Assembly (NCBI GenBank): GCA_034008185.1
Contig: CM067109.1
Coordinates: forward strand, 39,604,885 to 39,668,884
DNA from: Gorsachius magnificus
Taxonomy: Eukaryota; Chordata; Aves; Pelecaniformes; Ardeidae
Reading direction: 5' to 3'
Length of the DNA stretch: 64,000 nucleotides
Notes under the pieces: generated by a model
What the model saw: the letters and a program-made list of their open reading frames with translations, nothing else
Told to the model about the DNA's origin: nothing
The model's database searches: none
Program-made: the position numbers and the translations under genes
Part shown: positions 1-14,800 of the stretch, piece after piece
Layout of the letters: each line of letters starts with the position of its first letter
How positions within the stretch are numbered: position 1 is the first letter of the stretch

Positions 1-755
1 AGGTTGCTCCGAACCAAGTGCAGGACCTTGCACTTGGTCTTGTTGAACCTCATCAGGTTCGCGTGTTCCCAATCCTCAAGCCTGTCAAGATCCCTCTGGA
101 GGGCATCCCTTCCCTCTAGCAAATCAGCTGCACCACTCAGCTTGGTGTCATGTGAAAGCTTGCTGAGGGTGCACTCGATCCCACTGTGTATGTCATTGAT
201 GAAGATCTTAAATAGTATTTGTTCCAGTATGCAGCCTTCAGGGACACCACTCATTGCTGGTTTCCACTTGGAGATTGAGCTGTTAACTCATTGGACATGG
301 TCAATTCCTTATCCATCTAACCATCCATCCATCAAACCTGTATCTCTCCAAATCAGAGGCAAGGATGTTGAGTAGGATTGTGCTAAAGGCCTTACAGAAG
401 TTGAGGTAGGTGACATCCATAGCTCTTGTCACTCCATCATAGAAGGCCACTACCTTAGACAGACACGATTTGCCCTTTGTGAAGCCATGTTGGCTGTCTC
501 TAATCACCTGTCTGTCGTCCATATGTTTCAGCATAACTTCCAGGAGGATCTGTTCTACAGTCTTAATTGTCACTGAGGTGAGGCTGACTGGTTGGTAGTT
601 CCCAGGGTCCTCCTTTTAACCCTTGCTAAAAATGGATGTGATATTCCCTTTTCTTCAGTCACTGGAGTCTTAACCTAACTGCTGTGACTTTTCAAATGTG
701 ATTGAGAGTGGCTTAGCAACTACATCCACCAATTCCCTCAGGGCCCTGGAATGCA
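1..755 (-). mobile_element. CR1 LINE fragment, reverse transcriptase region, cut by window start
   Basis: Reading the minus strand gives decayed CR1 reverse transcriptase. Clear blocks are [13 protein letters not shown] and [10 protein letters not shown] in 301-573, and the leucine-rich CKVLHL-type segment close to position 1. Several stops and indels break the frame. Similarity fades near 755, probably a 5' truncation of the insertion; the 3' end lies before the window. The Asp in the usual YLDF catalytic motif is replaced by Asn. Confidence 0.88.
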
Positions 756-3700
756 AACACGATACTTATTGTGCAAACTAAGATGGTACTATTCCAGATC
801 CATCTGGTAGAATATATTTGAATGTAGTTTAGACAGCAGAATAGGTTTCTAGGACTCTTGTTTACATTAAACAAAATTAATGTTCTGTCTGCAATGACGT
901 TAAGCAACCAAGCTGAATATTTTCATTTATTTCTTCATAAATAATTACTCACAAGGAAGAAAAAAAAAATACTACCTTTAAGTTGCATTAAATAATAGGC
1001 ACACTATAAGATTAAACGTACATTTTAAACTTCCTCCTTTTCTCCATTAGTACTCTTGATTTTGCCCATAAACTTATTCCTGCTTGTAAATTGTATGCTA
1101 TTGTTATGGTTACCTGCATGTTTCCTAACCCTTTAATTAAAATGCAAGGATATCTATTGTGCTGGCAAACTGTGTAAATTGAAACTGTTTTATTTCTTGG
1201 TTTACAGAAATAATATGAAATTGCCTAGCCATATCCAGAGCTCCTGGTGCTAGATATTTGTAAACTATTTGAGGTTGAGTGTATAGATTATTGCTCTGAT
1301 CATGGAAATAGCTCTGTGTGAATAAAAGCCTGGGTCAGTGCTGCCAGTGCAGGACTGGGCCTAATTTGAAAATTTGTGAAATATGAGTGCAGTAAGTGAA
1401 TTCAAACATAATTAAGCAGCTGTTGAATCATCAGGTATTTTGAAACAGCTTGAAACACCTTTACTTGCCTGGCAGGGCAGATGTAAACTATGTATGGTCA
1501 GCAGTATCGCTGATCTCTTGGCCTCCCATTTGCTTGGCACAGGGCACCTCCTGAGCCTGCTGTCACCCTTCCTTGGTCATGGAAGGAGCTGGGTCACTCC
1601 TCAGGCTCACACAGGTGTACAGGGAACATGCAGCCAGACTTTGTCTACCCAGCGACCAGGACTTCAGGGCTCAGCATGGAGGGTCCTGCAGAGCCGTACA
1701 GGCACAGTCACTAACTGCAGCATGTTGATTTATTTCCCATCCAGCTGGTGAACTCATTGATAGTTCTTTTTTTTTCCTCTCTTGCTTTTCAGAATGAAAC
1801 AAAATGCAGATGGCCACTAAAATGTTCATAGGAAGTGTTAGATTCAGACAGACATTTTGTACCTTTAACAGTGTTTGTGTCTATATAGGTCTCCTTTAAA
1901 GTTTAGAGGAAGAATAACATATGAAGTGCCTATATAAGATGCTATAAACAATACATAGCACAGATAGCCTAACCAGTGCTCCAAAGGTGCTGATCACAGC
2001 CATTAAGAAGTTTCTTTTGAGGAGGTGTTATTTCTCACAGGCACGGTGCCAGCCTAATCTCTTTCCTCCACTTTTTTTTTTCGCTCGGCAGCTGCATAAA
2101 TTGACACTACTATTGAGAAAAATCTTCCAGCAGCCTCGGGCCAAGCATTATTGCTTTTCTTGTTCTCAGTGTAGCTTGCCACTCCCGAATAAATGTCTAT
2201 GAAAAAGGGTGGTGTTGCACAGTTATAAATGATTAAGCAAATGTAATATAAAGCTATTAATTGAATGGAATCTGAATATTAATGAAACAGTTTACTTTCC
2301 ACTACAGCAAATAAAGTGAAATTAGGCTGTTAAATGGCTTACAGTAATAATAAGACCTGGAAACAAATTAACTTTAATGAAGGAAAGTGTCTGTTTTCCC
2401 TATCTAAATGAAAACAAGGAGCTCTGCATTTAAGAGCAGGACACAGTCACTGATGTGTTCATCCTGTGGAGGTGAATTTGTTGTTGAGAGTTTTGATACT
2501 GACTCCAGTTGGAGCACGACATGGTCCTTAGTGTTTTGGGGGTGTCATAGTTCTGATGATGTGGTCTTGAGAGTCACACTACGTGTCCAGCTTTGCCCTT
2601 TGACTCCATTTCAGAAAACATTAAAGGTGCTTTCCACAAAAGAATGTTAAAAAGTAACTTTTGCTTTTTAATTTACAATTTGTTTACTATTTTGTATATA
2701 CATTTCTATGCTGCTACTCGTGATCCAGTATTTCTTCTTTCTGACACTTCTCAGACACAAGTGAGTCTGCAAGTGGCAGACAAACGACACAGCACAGAAC
2801 AGCCTTACTAGAGATTGAAGGGTTTTTTTCTCATGTTTTGGGTTTAAAATCAATTGCATTAAAATTTGAGAAGTGTGTGAAATGTAATAAGTTAACATTT
2901 GCATTAATTCAAATTCTGTAGTGCAGTTTTACATATTGAACAAATGTTTTCTATTCTGTTTTCCCCTGAATTAATAGTGTCTGTTGAAGAAAATTGGGAA
3001 TATCTTGCATTTCTATGGAATACTTGTTACTGCTTTTGTTCACCGTTGATACTGTTCTTCCATCTTACAAAGTTCTTGAGGGGTTTACTGAAATTCACTA
3101 TATCAGGTTGGTCATAGCATGACTTAAATGCAGAAATAGAACCCAAACATCAAGCAGCAATCAAAAATAACATCATATGCACTATACTGGGAAGAAGCCC
3201 TCAGTTTTGTTACTGATTTTCATCGTCAACCACAACACATTTTGATTAAATACTAAAGATCACAGTAAGCATTGACTAATGAAGCAATCTTATGTGCTTA
3301 GCTCTCACACTTTCACTTATGCCTTTGGGCATGGCCCTCAACTCTGGTTGACTTGGTTTCTCTAATGGTGAAATGTGAGAAACGGTGTTTCATTTTGTAT
3401 GTAAAACAATTCAACACTGTTGAATGAAAAGTGGGAAATAATTCATTTTAAATGCCACTGAATAGGTATTAAGTCTAAAATTCTGTTCCAGGTAAGGTTT
3501 GCAATCTCAGCCTCTTGCTATTCCTCTGTGATACTGCTAATAGCCTTGAAATTTTTGGTTGAAGAAAAGCTAACAAACATTACTGATGATCAGAGCTGGA
3601 TCTGGAGCTAGATTATGAAAGAAAGTAGTTCTAGAGGGAAGAGCTGGCAATGAGTTGTACTTATGGCTGGGAAAGGTCCACTTTAATGAGTAATTTTAGT

Positions 3701-5822
3701 TGCTTCCTGGACCAAAACACAGTTCTCCACATCTTGACCACAAAATACAGATGGCAGAAATGTAAATGTGTGGAAGTATTTTTAAGGACAGAGGTGAGTG
3801 GGAGGAAGTCTGTTAATGAAATCAAACCAATATGATTAAAATGCATAATCAAATTTATAACATTTAATAGGGTTTTGGAGGTGGTAACTGAATACATTTT
3901 AGTGCAATGTTGAAACAGGAAGAAAATCTGTTCTTACAGGAAACAAGATGAAAAAAGACAAAGAAAAATGGCTTTCTGTTTTTGAGGTTGCCTGACAAAA
4001 CACATAGCAGTGGAATACAAAAGGCCTCATTCTAATTGAATTACAAACTGTGTAATAGTTTAAACTGCACCAGCTGGTCTTATGAAGCTACCATATTCCT
4101 TGGAGACATGTTCCTTGGATTCTCTTAAGAATCTTACTAGACCAGTTCAACATTGCCTTCTGAGTCTTTGTGCTGAAATGGCTTAACAGCTCAAGCTTTA
4201 TTAAACAATAACTAGAGTGAAGCACATCACATGGTGTTTGTGCATGTGTGAATTTTAACTTGTATTAATTTGTATTTCATAGCATCTTTCTCCCTGTCTC
4301 TGTTCTTCTGCTCTTTGTGGCTTTAGGTTGTCACATCCTGGAGGAGTCACAGCCTTATAGACAAGCCCGTGTTTAATGGGGACTGGAGTCACTGGGTAGT
4401 TCTGTGGAGTGCTGCTACACATTTTAATTAATAAGTCCAGTGTTGATCCTGGGAATACTTATGAGAGATTTTTGTTGTACTTGAGGTTTCTCAATACATC
4501 CGTGAATCAGGTCAGCAAGGGAAAAAGTAAGGCATGGGAGGTTTCTGAAGCTTAATAAAGTAACTACAATCAGTTCAGCAACAGTCTTAAACTTGTACCA
4601 GCGAAGTAAATTACTTCTGCAATTGGTCACATGAGGTCCACCTTAGATTATTTTGAAGTAGATTGCCAGCTGTGCATTAGAAGCACATCAGACTTTGAAT
4701 GATGAACTGTCAGCAAAAAACAATGTATGACCATTCCTTTTTTGTGTGGAAAGCTCATGTGGTTTTATATGTAGTTGTTTTGCTTCATTGGTCAACAGCG
4801 CACCAGCTAAAAATATCTGTTTCTTTGAAAGCATGTGGTGTTTATATATTCTTCCAAATCTTTCAGTTGTGCTAATCCTAGATGCTTTTTTCTGTTTTAG
4901 TTTCCAAAATACTGTTTTTAATAGTTTTTTTTTATATGAGCAAAGCCATTGATCTTTCACAGACATAATGATTTTCATTTGTTTAAGTGAAGATTCCTGC
5001 AACATTTAAGCATTTGATTAAGGAAGGGGTGCTATTAAGTAACTTAATTTCTGTATGTCAGATTACGTAGTTTTACAACACTGGATCATGTGTCTTACCA
5101 AGGGTGTTCCATAAGTTTATAAGAAAAAGATTTCTGTTCAGAAAGATACATATGTCATCCCTGTTCTTTTTTTCCTTTTTAATGCTGAAATCAGAGAATA
5201 ACATACTGATTAATATCAGGCGTATCGTGTCCCATCAAAATAATAATGCAAATTTGCTTTAATAAAGCCTAGATTAGAGAAATGAGTCTGTTGTCTGATA
5301 TGTGTGTGTACATGCATTCCTCTCTGAAATCAGCTCTCTAAGGTGCAAATATTCTGCATTACTTCTACATATTGGTTTGTGAAAGCTTGGAATCTAATTT
5401 TTAAGCATGAAATATCAGTATAATCATCATAATAGACGCCCAGCTGGGCAAAATTAGACCTTCGATGTTTACTGTGAAGCCTAGATCTGTTCTCACCTTT
5501 GATGTATCTTGTATCCCATGGAAAGAATGGATATATAAAATGTATTTGTGACTTGAATAATGGTGATCTGCAGTAAGAACAAATCTGATGTGGGGTGACG
5601 TTTTGCTATAGCTTTGAAAGTCTGTTTGGTATCCCTCAAGGTGGGACACAAAAGCAGATGCCATCTGCTTTTCTCATGCAACCTGAGAAGACCACCAGAC
5701 TGTCAGAAGACCCCTTTGGTTAGTAGCTTTAGGCTGTGCCTATAACATCAGGACCTCTTGGAAGTCTTACTTTTAACCTTTTTAAATTAATTACTTCATA
5801 TATTTTTTTTCCTTTTTTACAG
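756..5822 (+). other. SNCAIP intron upstream of exon A
   Basis: This is AT-rich intronic sequence preceding the first exon in the window. Short open frames on both strands show no family resemblance and no splice context. It holds one possible conserved noncoding block near 2064-2400 (see findings). I see no other genes or recognisable repeats. Confidence 0.7.
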
Positions 5823-5895
5823 TATTCTGTCACTTCTCTCAAGACCATCCCAGAATTATGTAGAAGGTGTGATTCACAAAATGAAGACAGATCAG
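5823..5895 (+). CDS. SNCAIP: SNCAIP coding exon A (first in window)
   Basis: The 73-nt exon encodes 24 residues ([20 protein letters not shown], then EDRS) plus the first base of a Val codon. A T-rich tract ending in AG precedes it and GTATGA follows. It enters in phase 0 and leaves in phase 1, which matches the next exon exactly. The peptide is nearly identical to the start of human synphilin-1 after its first 19 or so residues. Reading upstream of the AG is intronic, so no start codon here is credible. Confidence 0.95.
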
Positions 5896-8800
5896 GTATG
5901 ATGCCCATTTCTGTCCAGCCGTCATTTTCTAAGCTGCATTTTATCATGTACAACTTGGCAACAATAGCTTCTTGGCAGTGCTCTGTTGTTTTGTTTTTTC
6001 TCATTTTTGTTCAGCTTTCTGGAAACATGACTTTTTTTTTTCAACAGATGTTAGTTCATTAGAAGGAAAAAAAGTTCCAAAAAAGGATTTGGCTGTATAC
6101 AGATAAATGTAGGGCTTCATCTCAGCAGCTCCAAACCACAGTATATGCAACAATTTACTTGAAAACCCGAGAAACCATTGGTGACAAGACGTAATAATGT
6201 AGGCGCCAATGAAAAAATGTTGGATACATTTACTACCCATATGGCCACGACCAGTTTGAGGGATGATGTTTTGCCAGACTCTGAAACTGCATCAAGGATG
6301 CTACATGATAGAATCTACTCTAAGGCATACTGTAATAGTTAAGATTAAAGCTGAGTTTTTGAGTTTAATAGTGTAAACTAAATGAAGAATCATGGAATAT
6401 AGATGAGAACCAGCTGGAGACCTTCCCCCTGTCCTCTGACAAAAAGTGCATTCAGTGTTGTTTTTCACTCTGTAAATGAGATTAATCCCCTTTTGTTTTT
6501 CTCTTCCTGGTGGAGGAGAAATGAATTTGTGAGAGGAGCATTTTTGTTGAGCTCTGAAAAGTTTATTGTGCTTTCTGATGCTTTAATTAAACTTCTGTTA
6601 ATGTTGTTTCATCAAATGCTTTTAGAACAGAAACAGGAGACCTGGAATTTGTGGGGCAACAGAAGGCTTTAAGAACTGTACTATACTTTGATGACTTTTA
6701 TTTCTGTATTTCCTTTCAGAGAGTTGTAAATTTCCAAGGTGTGTAACTAATTTGAAACTTTCTGAGACATGCTTCTTCTACCAGAGCCATTAAAGGCCAG
6801 GCCATCACAGTCGTATGCCACTGCCCTTGGCAATAAAAGGAAGCAGAGCTCTCCTTACTATACCTGCTTGCCATGTTACTGTCCACACAGGGCACAGCAG
6901 TGATTGTGCACACAGTATTACTTGCTGCAAGCAGAGGCAGGGAAGAAGTGGAAAGGCTACTTCTTCCCCCCTTCCTCATCCCTTTTCCTCTCTTATCCTC
7001 TCATTCCTCCCTCATTGCTCCCCCCTCCCCCCACCTCCCCCTTCTCCCCACCTCCCCTCATTCTTTCCCCCCCCCCCCCCCCATCTTCCTTCCCCAGCTT
7101 TCCCACTATTCTTCCCCAATATTCTTCCCACTGTTCTTCTAGATCCTTCTTCCTCCCATTCTTCTCACCATTCTCCTCCCCACCATTCACTGCCCCCCAT
7201 TGTCACCCCCTTCATTCCTCAACCAGTACCCCCTCATCTCTTTCACATCCCCTTCCCCCCCATTTTCTCTTCACTGATATTCCCCCCACCCTCTCTCTGC
7301 CTATGACTGTTAGCAGCTAATCATGTGGCAGCAGGGCGTTATCTCGTCTTGTCATAAAAAGTTAAATTCACTCAGCTGCTCCAAAAGCAACATGAACCAG
7401 AGAAAGAGTGCAAGAATAGCCCCTAAGACATGTTGTACTGGATGGTCTCTTCATGACAACTGCTCAGCCACAGTGGGAGCAGCAATATCTGTTTTCAGGA
7501 AAAAGAGTATATTCTTTTTAAAATTCAGATAGTAGTCTTAAAATGCAGACCAATAACAAGGACAAAGTACTGGTTTTGAGCTCTTTCTTAAGACTGTGCA
7601 ATATTGACAACTTATTGTGTAGCTCTGTTGTTTCATGGTCGCTTCTGCAGTTGGACATTTTTCAGTGATGGTTTTAATTATATCTGCACTCATCTATTGC
7701 CTTGAAAAGGGGTTGACAGAAGCAAGTACAGGCATTGCTGGAAGACAGTAGTAGCACTGGGGAGTCTGCCAGTGGAAATTAATTCACAGCTTTGTTTAAA
7801 AGTCTTGAGTCAAAAAGGAGGTCTTTAGCACTGATGATAGTATTGGCAAACTGGAAAGAGTACTAAAATCTACTTTTTCTCTCTACTTATCACTTATGAG
7901 TTTTGGTGAATTGGAAGTAGTACTAAAATCTATTTTATTTTTACCCTGCTTAGTCACTGAGTAAATATGTAGTGCTGAACAGGAAGGTATCAATTTACAT
8001 CCCTGTACAGACTTCAATATCTGAAATATCTTGAAATAGCAATTGTAAAACCAATACTTCATCAGTCAACATTGTTTAAGACCCCATCTGTTGGATTTTT
8101 CATAGTTGCTTTTTGCCTTCCTCATATGGTACACCATTAAAAAAAGTTCCCCAAATTATTGTTGCTATGTGCCATTTTTTATGAAGATAGATTATATCAT
8201 AAATCTTTAGTATGCATGACATTCATGATATTTTATATCTCTACTCCATTGGCAATTTAAGTAATTACACATAGAAAAACTCAGAGGTTTTACAAAGAGC
8301 TGATCCAGCATTCTACCTCATACTGACTCTTGCTAAGTTAGAGGTTGCATTTCTTCTTTGAAACAGAGAAGAATGTGGAAGTAGAACTGTCCAAGAATGA
8401 TTTTTTAAAATAACTAAAAGTTAAACACAAGTTAGCCATACGATTGGGTATGTCAGGACCCTAATAATCTAGAAAATAATTCTCAGTCAGCTTTGTCTCA
8501 GAAAAATATTTAGTTTGCTAAGACCGTTAAGACAAAAGAATAGAGAAAATAAGATTCAACTTTATACTTAAATATATACAGAAATACGCAGACAGCCATT
8601 TTTGCCAACAAGATTGTTAGAACAGATTTAAACCAGACAGTTCCTCTTTATGCAATTACATTTTTTAATTATATGACTGATATTATGAAAGTTTTACTAT
8701 TCATTGTTCACAGATAAGTTTAGTAAATACCCCTGTAAATCTCATTTTCTTTCCCCATTTCATGTAAACATTGAATAATATGTTAGTAACATATAAAAGT

Positions 8801-11800
8801 GTTTGGTTACGTTGTTTTCAAATTACTCTAAGCACTTTTAATCCTAGGCAAACATACCAGTGTTTACCAGTCAGTGTACTTTCTGAAGCATTTCACATAG
8901 ACCTTTTACCAGATTTTTTTTTTTAACTATTTCTGCCTGCCTGTAACTTTTTGCTCAAATTACTTGTTCTTTTGGACAAGGAGAAATTAGAAAGACTGAG
9001 AAAGCATTGCTCTATGTGTGTTTTTACCTGCCTGAATTCCTACTGTCACCTCCCTTTATTGGGCAACACTGGCCAGCGATCTGTACTGGTGGGAAGGTCC
9101 TGTGCTTCCTTCCTCACCCTTGTGCAAGATGTGCATGAAGGTCATGCAGTCAGTACAGTCTCAGTCCTGACTCCTCTGTGTCCTTCCTTGGATTTAGGGA
9201 ATTCTGACTCAGGAAAATTCCAATGGACCCTTGGAGCCAAAGTATGTGTGTCTTTACCCCCAAATTACAAGGTAAAGATATATGGGATTGGAGAAAAGGT
9301 GTAGGGAAAACCCTCACTACCCACAGTAAAGAGTGATTAAGGGTAACTGTTTTCTCTACCATCATGCTTCAAGAGAATGATCTTTGTAGCTTGCATAATA
9401 ACCACTAAGATGGGCATTGTTCTTCTTCAGAGAAAGAAAATTAGAGAGTGTAGTTTAAAAATGGATCTAGCTAACTCATTTTTCTGAAATCAAGTGTTAG
9501 CCAGCCTGCCTATTTCCAGCATTGTCTAATGTGGAATGATGAATTGAAACAGAAATCAGACCTTTGTGCTTTGTTATTAAGCATAAAATTGGTTGCTTTC
9601 TTTCTGGGCAGATTTTCTAAGGCCACTTGAGCAAATGGTTCGAGACATCTGTGTTCAACAAGCTTCACTGAGCCATATCATTGTCCAAGTATATTCTGTC
9701 AGCTAGGATGACTTCTGGTGGTCATTAAATGTATGTCTCAAATGAGGACGTATCCCACTCTAGATCTTCATTCATAGGTTGATAAAAACAAGTTCATCTT
9801 TAATCTCCAGCAGCTATACTTCTGCACTGCTTTATTCATTCCCAAAGTAACTGTCATTCACAAAATTATTCAGAAGATTAGTTTCCTGTTTGAGAAAAAG
9901 AAGAAAAAAAAAATAGTCGATATAAAATTGCATGCAATTTCTGTCTCAAGTCCTTGGTAGTTTTTTAGCTATAAGAGAAATTAAAGTAAAAATTCATTTG
10001 GAGGCAGTGCTATATGGCATTAAATTCACAGAGTCTGTTGTGCTCCAAATACCTCCCAGGTAGATGTAGATATGTCTGAAACAATACAGAACTGATTGGA
10101 TAATTCCTTGGCAGACTACTGAAGAATTTTCTCAGAAAAAACAATAATTACTATGCAGTGACACTTGTGATAGCTACATATAAGCTCTTTTCCTACCTCA
10201 TTTTCACATCCTCCCTCCTCCTGTTTTACATATTTTGTGCCAAAATGGCCTCTTCTGATTTTTCAGTAGAACTTTACTTGCTACCTCCCTTTTACATCCT
10301 TAGATCAGTCCGGTCAAAGGTATATGCAATTTTTTAATTTGGAAAATTTCTTTGCCTCTTCTATATTCTCTACTTCAGAAATAACAGCTTTTATAGTGTT
10401 CTTCCTCAAGCCAAGGTAAGAAAACTTACTCATTCACTGAGGCTCACATTAATGTTTGAATTACCTGGAAAAGATGCATTATTTAAAAGGATGAACTATT
10501 ATTTACCCTGTTCAACCTTTCTTTCTTCTTTAGAGTGGCTTCAAATTCCACTTAAGTGAGAACAAACCCTCTCTGTTCTTATGAGTGCAGGGCTATTCTT
10601 TAATTCAGGTTCTCATGCTATAGAGCTTACACTGAAGAATCCTAAAATGTACTCCTCGAAATTATTAATATATTAAAACTGTAAAACAGTGCCACCTTCA
10701 GTTAAAAATGTTAAATATTATTTCAGTGATATTAATAAAACAGTAAATAGATAGTCAGAACTGGTTTTGATTATCCATCAATATGTAAGGAACATCCCTT
10801 CTTCCATCTCTTGGAGCCCCAATATTGCTGCCAGTGTTGGAGATAAACTGGTGATAACAATCATAAGGAATTTTCTAAAAGTTTCCCTAGTGTAGACAAC
10901 ACCTCAGTGTCTGTATACAAAGTCAGAATCACAGTGCTCCAAATGGACCTGGAATGAGTACAAGTCTTAATTGATTCAAGAGTCTCTGCTGAAGTCATAT
11001 CACAAGGAAGAAGCTCAGGCATTTCTTTCAGAGGACAGTAGAATTCCAAATGTGAAACTTTGTATATTCTTACTGGAGGCCCCCAAATTATTCTATAGTA
11101 CATGAACAATATGGTGAAATACTGCATTTTAAAAAGTGTTTAATAGGTATGGGTAGTTGTCAATGCTGATCCCAGGCTACCTTAATGATGATGATAGGAA
11201 ATGGAGTAAAATCCACAGTAAGTGAATTTTTAAAGCAAAGAGGAAGAGTTTCAGATAAAGGAAAGTCATTTGAATGCATTCATACTTAGGTAGCAAGAGT
11301 CAGCCTAACAGAGTTTGTTCTCATTTATAGAATCACAGAATCCTATAATGGTTTGGGTTGGGAGGGACATTCACATATCATCTATTCCAACACCTCTGCC
11401 ATGGGCAAAGATATCTTTCACTAGATTAGGTTGCTCAGAGCCCCATCCAGCGTGACCTTTGAACACTTCCAGGGATGGGCATCCACAGCTTTCCTGGCAA
11501 CCTGTCTCATCACCCTCATTGTAAAGGTGCAAGACCTTGCACTTGGTGTTGTTGAACTTAATGAGGTTCACATGGGTCTGGTCCTCAAGCCTGGTCAAGG
11601 TCCCTCTGGATAGCATCCCTTCCCTCAAGTGAACTAACTGCACCACTCAAATCTGCAAATTTGCTGAGAGTACACTCAACCCTGCTATGTCATTAATAAA
11701 GATATTGAACAGTACCAGTCCCAATACAAACTGTTGAGGAACACCATTCATTACTTATCTGCATTTGGACATTGAACTGTTGACTGCAAGTCTTTGGACA

Positions 11801-14800
11801 CAGCCATCCAGCCAATTCCTTTTCCATCAAATAGTCCATCCATCAAACCTACCTTTCCAAATCAGAGCCAAGAATGTTGTGGGGGATCATGTCAAAGCCC
11901 TTACAGAAGTCAAGATAGATGACATTGGTAGGTCTTCTCTTATCCACTGATGCAGTCACTCCATTGTAGAAGTCTCTGTCAGTTTTGCACTTTGTTTCCA
12001 GTCTTGCTACTACCTGCAGGCAGGTGGTGTTCTTTCAAAATGCTTATGTCTTCATCATAGCATAACTTAAGTCAGAAGACACCTCTGAAGGCCATCTTGT
12101 CCACCTCCCTGTGCTCAGACCGGTTCCAGTTACACCAGATTGCTCAAGGCCTATTCTCTAAATTAATGCTGCAGTAAAGAACATTGCAACCAAGTTACTT
12201 TGGGGAAGTGTTATTAGGGAAGCAACCATAGTAGTCCCACCTCTTTGTCAGCAAGAAATAACTGTGATTCAACCTCAGAGGTTCATAAACCATTGAATGA
12301 TTGATTAGGTATGATAAAATCAGCAGATAGTATTACCATAGTCCAGGACTGTCAGCTCCGGGGCCCAAGCAGTGTATCGTTCTCCATTATTCACAGTTTT
12401 ACTGTGGTTTGTGACTGCACAGGTATGGAGTTCATAGAAAACAAAGATTGAAATACAGAGAATTTAAAGTTAGCACAGTCTGGTGCAGGTCAGGTCATTA
12501 GGCGGAAGCATTAACGGGATTGATGACTGCTAAGTGTTTGGATAAAGGAAAGTCATCCAGTTTTTCTCCTGGAGAGTTGTTCAACACAGTTGACTATAAG
12601 ATATTGCTCTCCATCCTGAGAAGGAACAGAGATAGCAAGCTAAAAAGGCCCAAGAATTTCATTGAGGGATGTAGCATAGCAATGGGAATCACTGATTGCC
12701 ACCTATAGAAGAACAGGAGTGAACTGATACTCTTTTCTTTCCTATTAAACCTGTGTGTAGGTGTGAAGTGACCTAGTAGAGCAACATGGATTCAATTGCC
12801 AACTGATCTGCAGATGACTCAGATCTTTAAATCTGTTTTCCTGCTTCCCTGCACCACTGCCTGTTGTATGTCCCAGCTGTTCAACAGCAGCATTCTTGAC
12901 TACAGAACATTGGTCAAAGCGTAAACCTAAATGAGTCCATGGTGGTGGTGACAGAAACACACTGTTAAGAGTTTGACTGTTCCTCAGTCAGTCAGTGCTC
13001 TTTGAATGTGAATTATTCTGGGTTCATGAAGATCTGGCATAACAACATCTACCTCTTTGCAGTATGGTCAGTTCATTTTGTAATGGTATTGATGTGTGAT
13101 ATACACCCTTTTGCCACCTCCTATTTGTCTCACCAGTGCTGTGAACTTCATGAAGCTATCATCATTTAAGGAATGTTACTGTACCCATATGCCAAAGAGA
13201 CAGGCTCTTGCACGCACACCAGAAATGGATTTCACACAGAGCAATGAATTTCAGCAGTAGTTTCTTTACAGAGATCAAGTGAAAGCTGAGTTTTTTGTTA
13301 TTTTCACTATACTTAGGACAATTTAAAGGTATTCTGATGCTTGGCATTAGACTATATGTATCGCAGAAACTGCCTGTCACAAGGGTAAAGTTTCATCTGT
13401 GCATGAGGTAGTCTTGATGGTTGGACAAAACTCATATAGTTACCCTATAATTCTACAGATGCTCGTATACCACATAAAACTCCCCCTCTCACCTCCCATG
13501 CCATAGATACAGAGATGATATTGAAAAATGCTCTGAAGTCAACAGATGCTTCCAATTGGGAGCATGTTATAAGGATCTTTTTCAGAAAGTTCAAGGTATG
13601 TTTTGATTCCTAAAATAAAATCTAATGAAGTGATGTGATTGCAAGAGAAGTTGCTTCCTAATTGTCCCCTTTTCTGATTATTTGCCCCCAGCAGTTCTAG
13701 GACATCTATAAATAAATAAATACATACATAGATAAATAGATAAATAAAACTATAAATAATCCTACAGGCCTCTCTACGTTTTGCATTTTCTGTTCCTCAG
13801 GAAGAACATACAGCGTAATCTATGCTGAAGAACTACTTTTGCAAATTTGACCCTTGCAGTTTTCACCAGATACTATTTTCTTCAATGCCAGTGAAATGCT
13901 TTGTCACCTCAAGTCTATTCAGGCAGCACGACACCTCTTTACTGATATGAATGAAGTCTCCCCAGGTTTTGTGTTCCTCTCTCTTTTTACTTCAGCAGCA
14001 CAACAATGGGATCATCCAAATGTCTCATCTTTGTGAACAAAAGTTAAAGAAATAATTTTGTCAACATAGTTGGCAAAAAAAAAAAAATGTCATCACCTTT
14101 TTAAATTTGAGATACTGGAGCACAGAAGAGATATGGTTTATCTAAGATTATACTGGAATTATTTGTCAGATTCTGGAATCAAGTTAGCTGTTCCACATTC
14201 TAGTCTCCTGCCTTAAACTCAGACTATCTTTAATGTTATTTATAAAAGAACCAAACAGTATTCATTGACCCAGAATTTTGATGGCCTCTGTTCATCAGTA
14301 TGGAGAGAGGAGCAAGAGGTTTTCCCTTGGGGCAGCTGTTGAGGACTACTCACACAACGCCTCCTGTGCTGTAGCTTTGGAGGACATAGGCAGCACTTGC
14401 TTTCATGTCTTCAGGGAACAAGCGTCTGGAAACAGAATGGAAGAGATTTAAGCCATGCCCTGGTCCACTCTGGCCTACAATTTCAGTGTTGAGTAGGAGG
14501 AAACCATCCTTTAACTGCCTAAGCACCGATGTTGCCTGTACAGCACCCAAGTAGAAAATAGCACCAAGAAGGATTGTGCCTACCAGTCTGACTTGCTTTC
14601 TTCCCTACTGCTATGTGGTTAAATGCTGTATTCTAATCATTTATTTAATACAGTGTAAATTCATCATTCCACTTAAGTGAAGAATAAGTTGGTAAGTCAG
14701 TAAAAATATCACTAACTGTTCTTGTTATTCCAGTTTGTTTTCTGGAAAAACAGTGATTGTAAAGAGATGTTGGGAAGAAAAACAATGAAAAAATGGAAGT

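Noticed and set aside
6815..7320. Overlapping open frames of up to 163 codons rich in Pro, Ser, Leu and His
   Set aside because: They arise in several frames from the C/T low-complexity tract and have no codon-level signal or homology.
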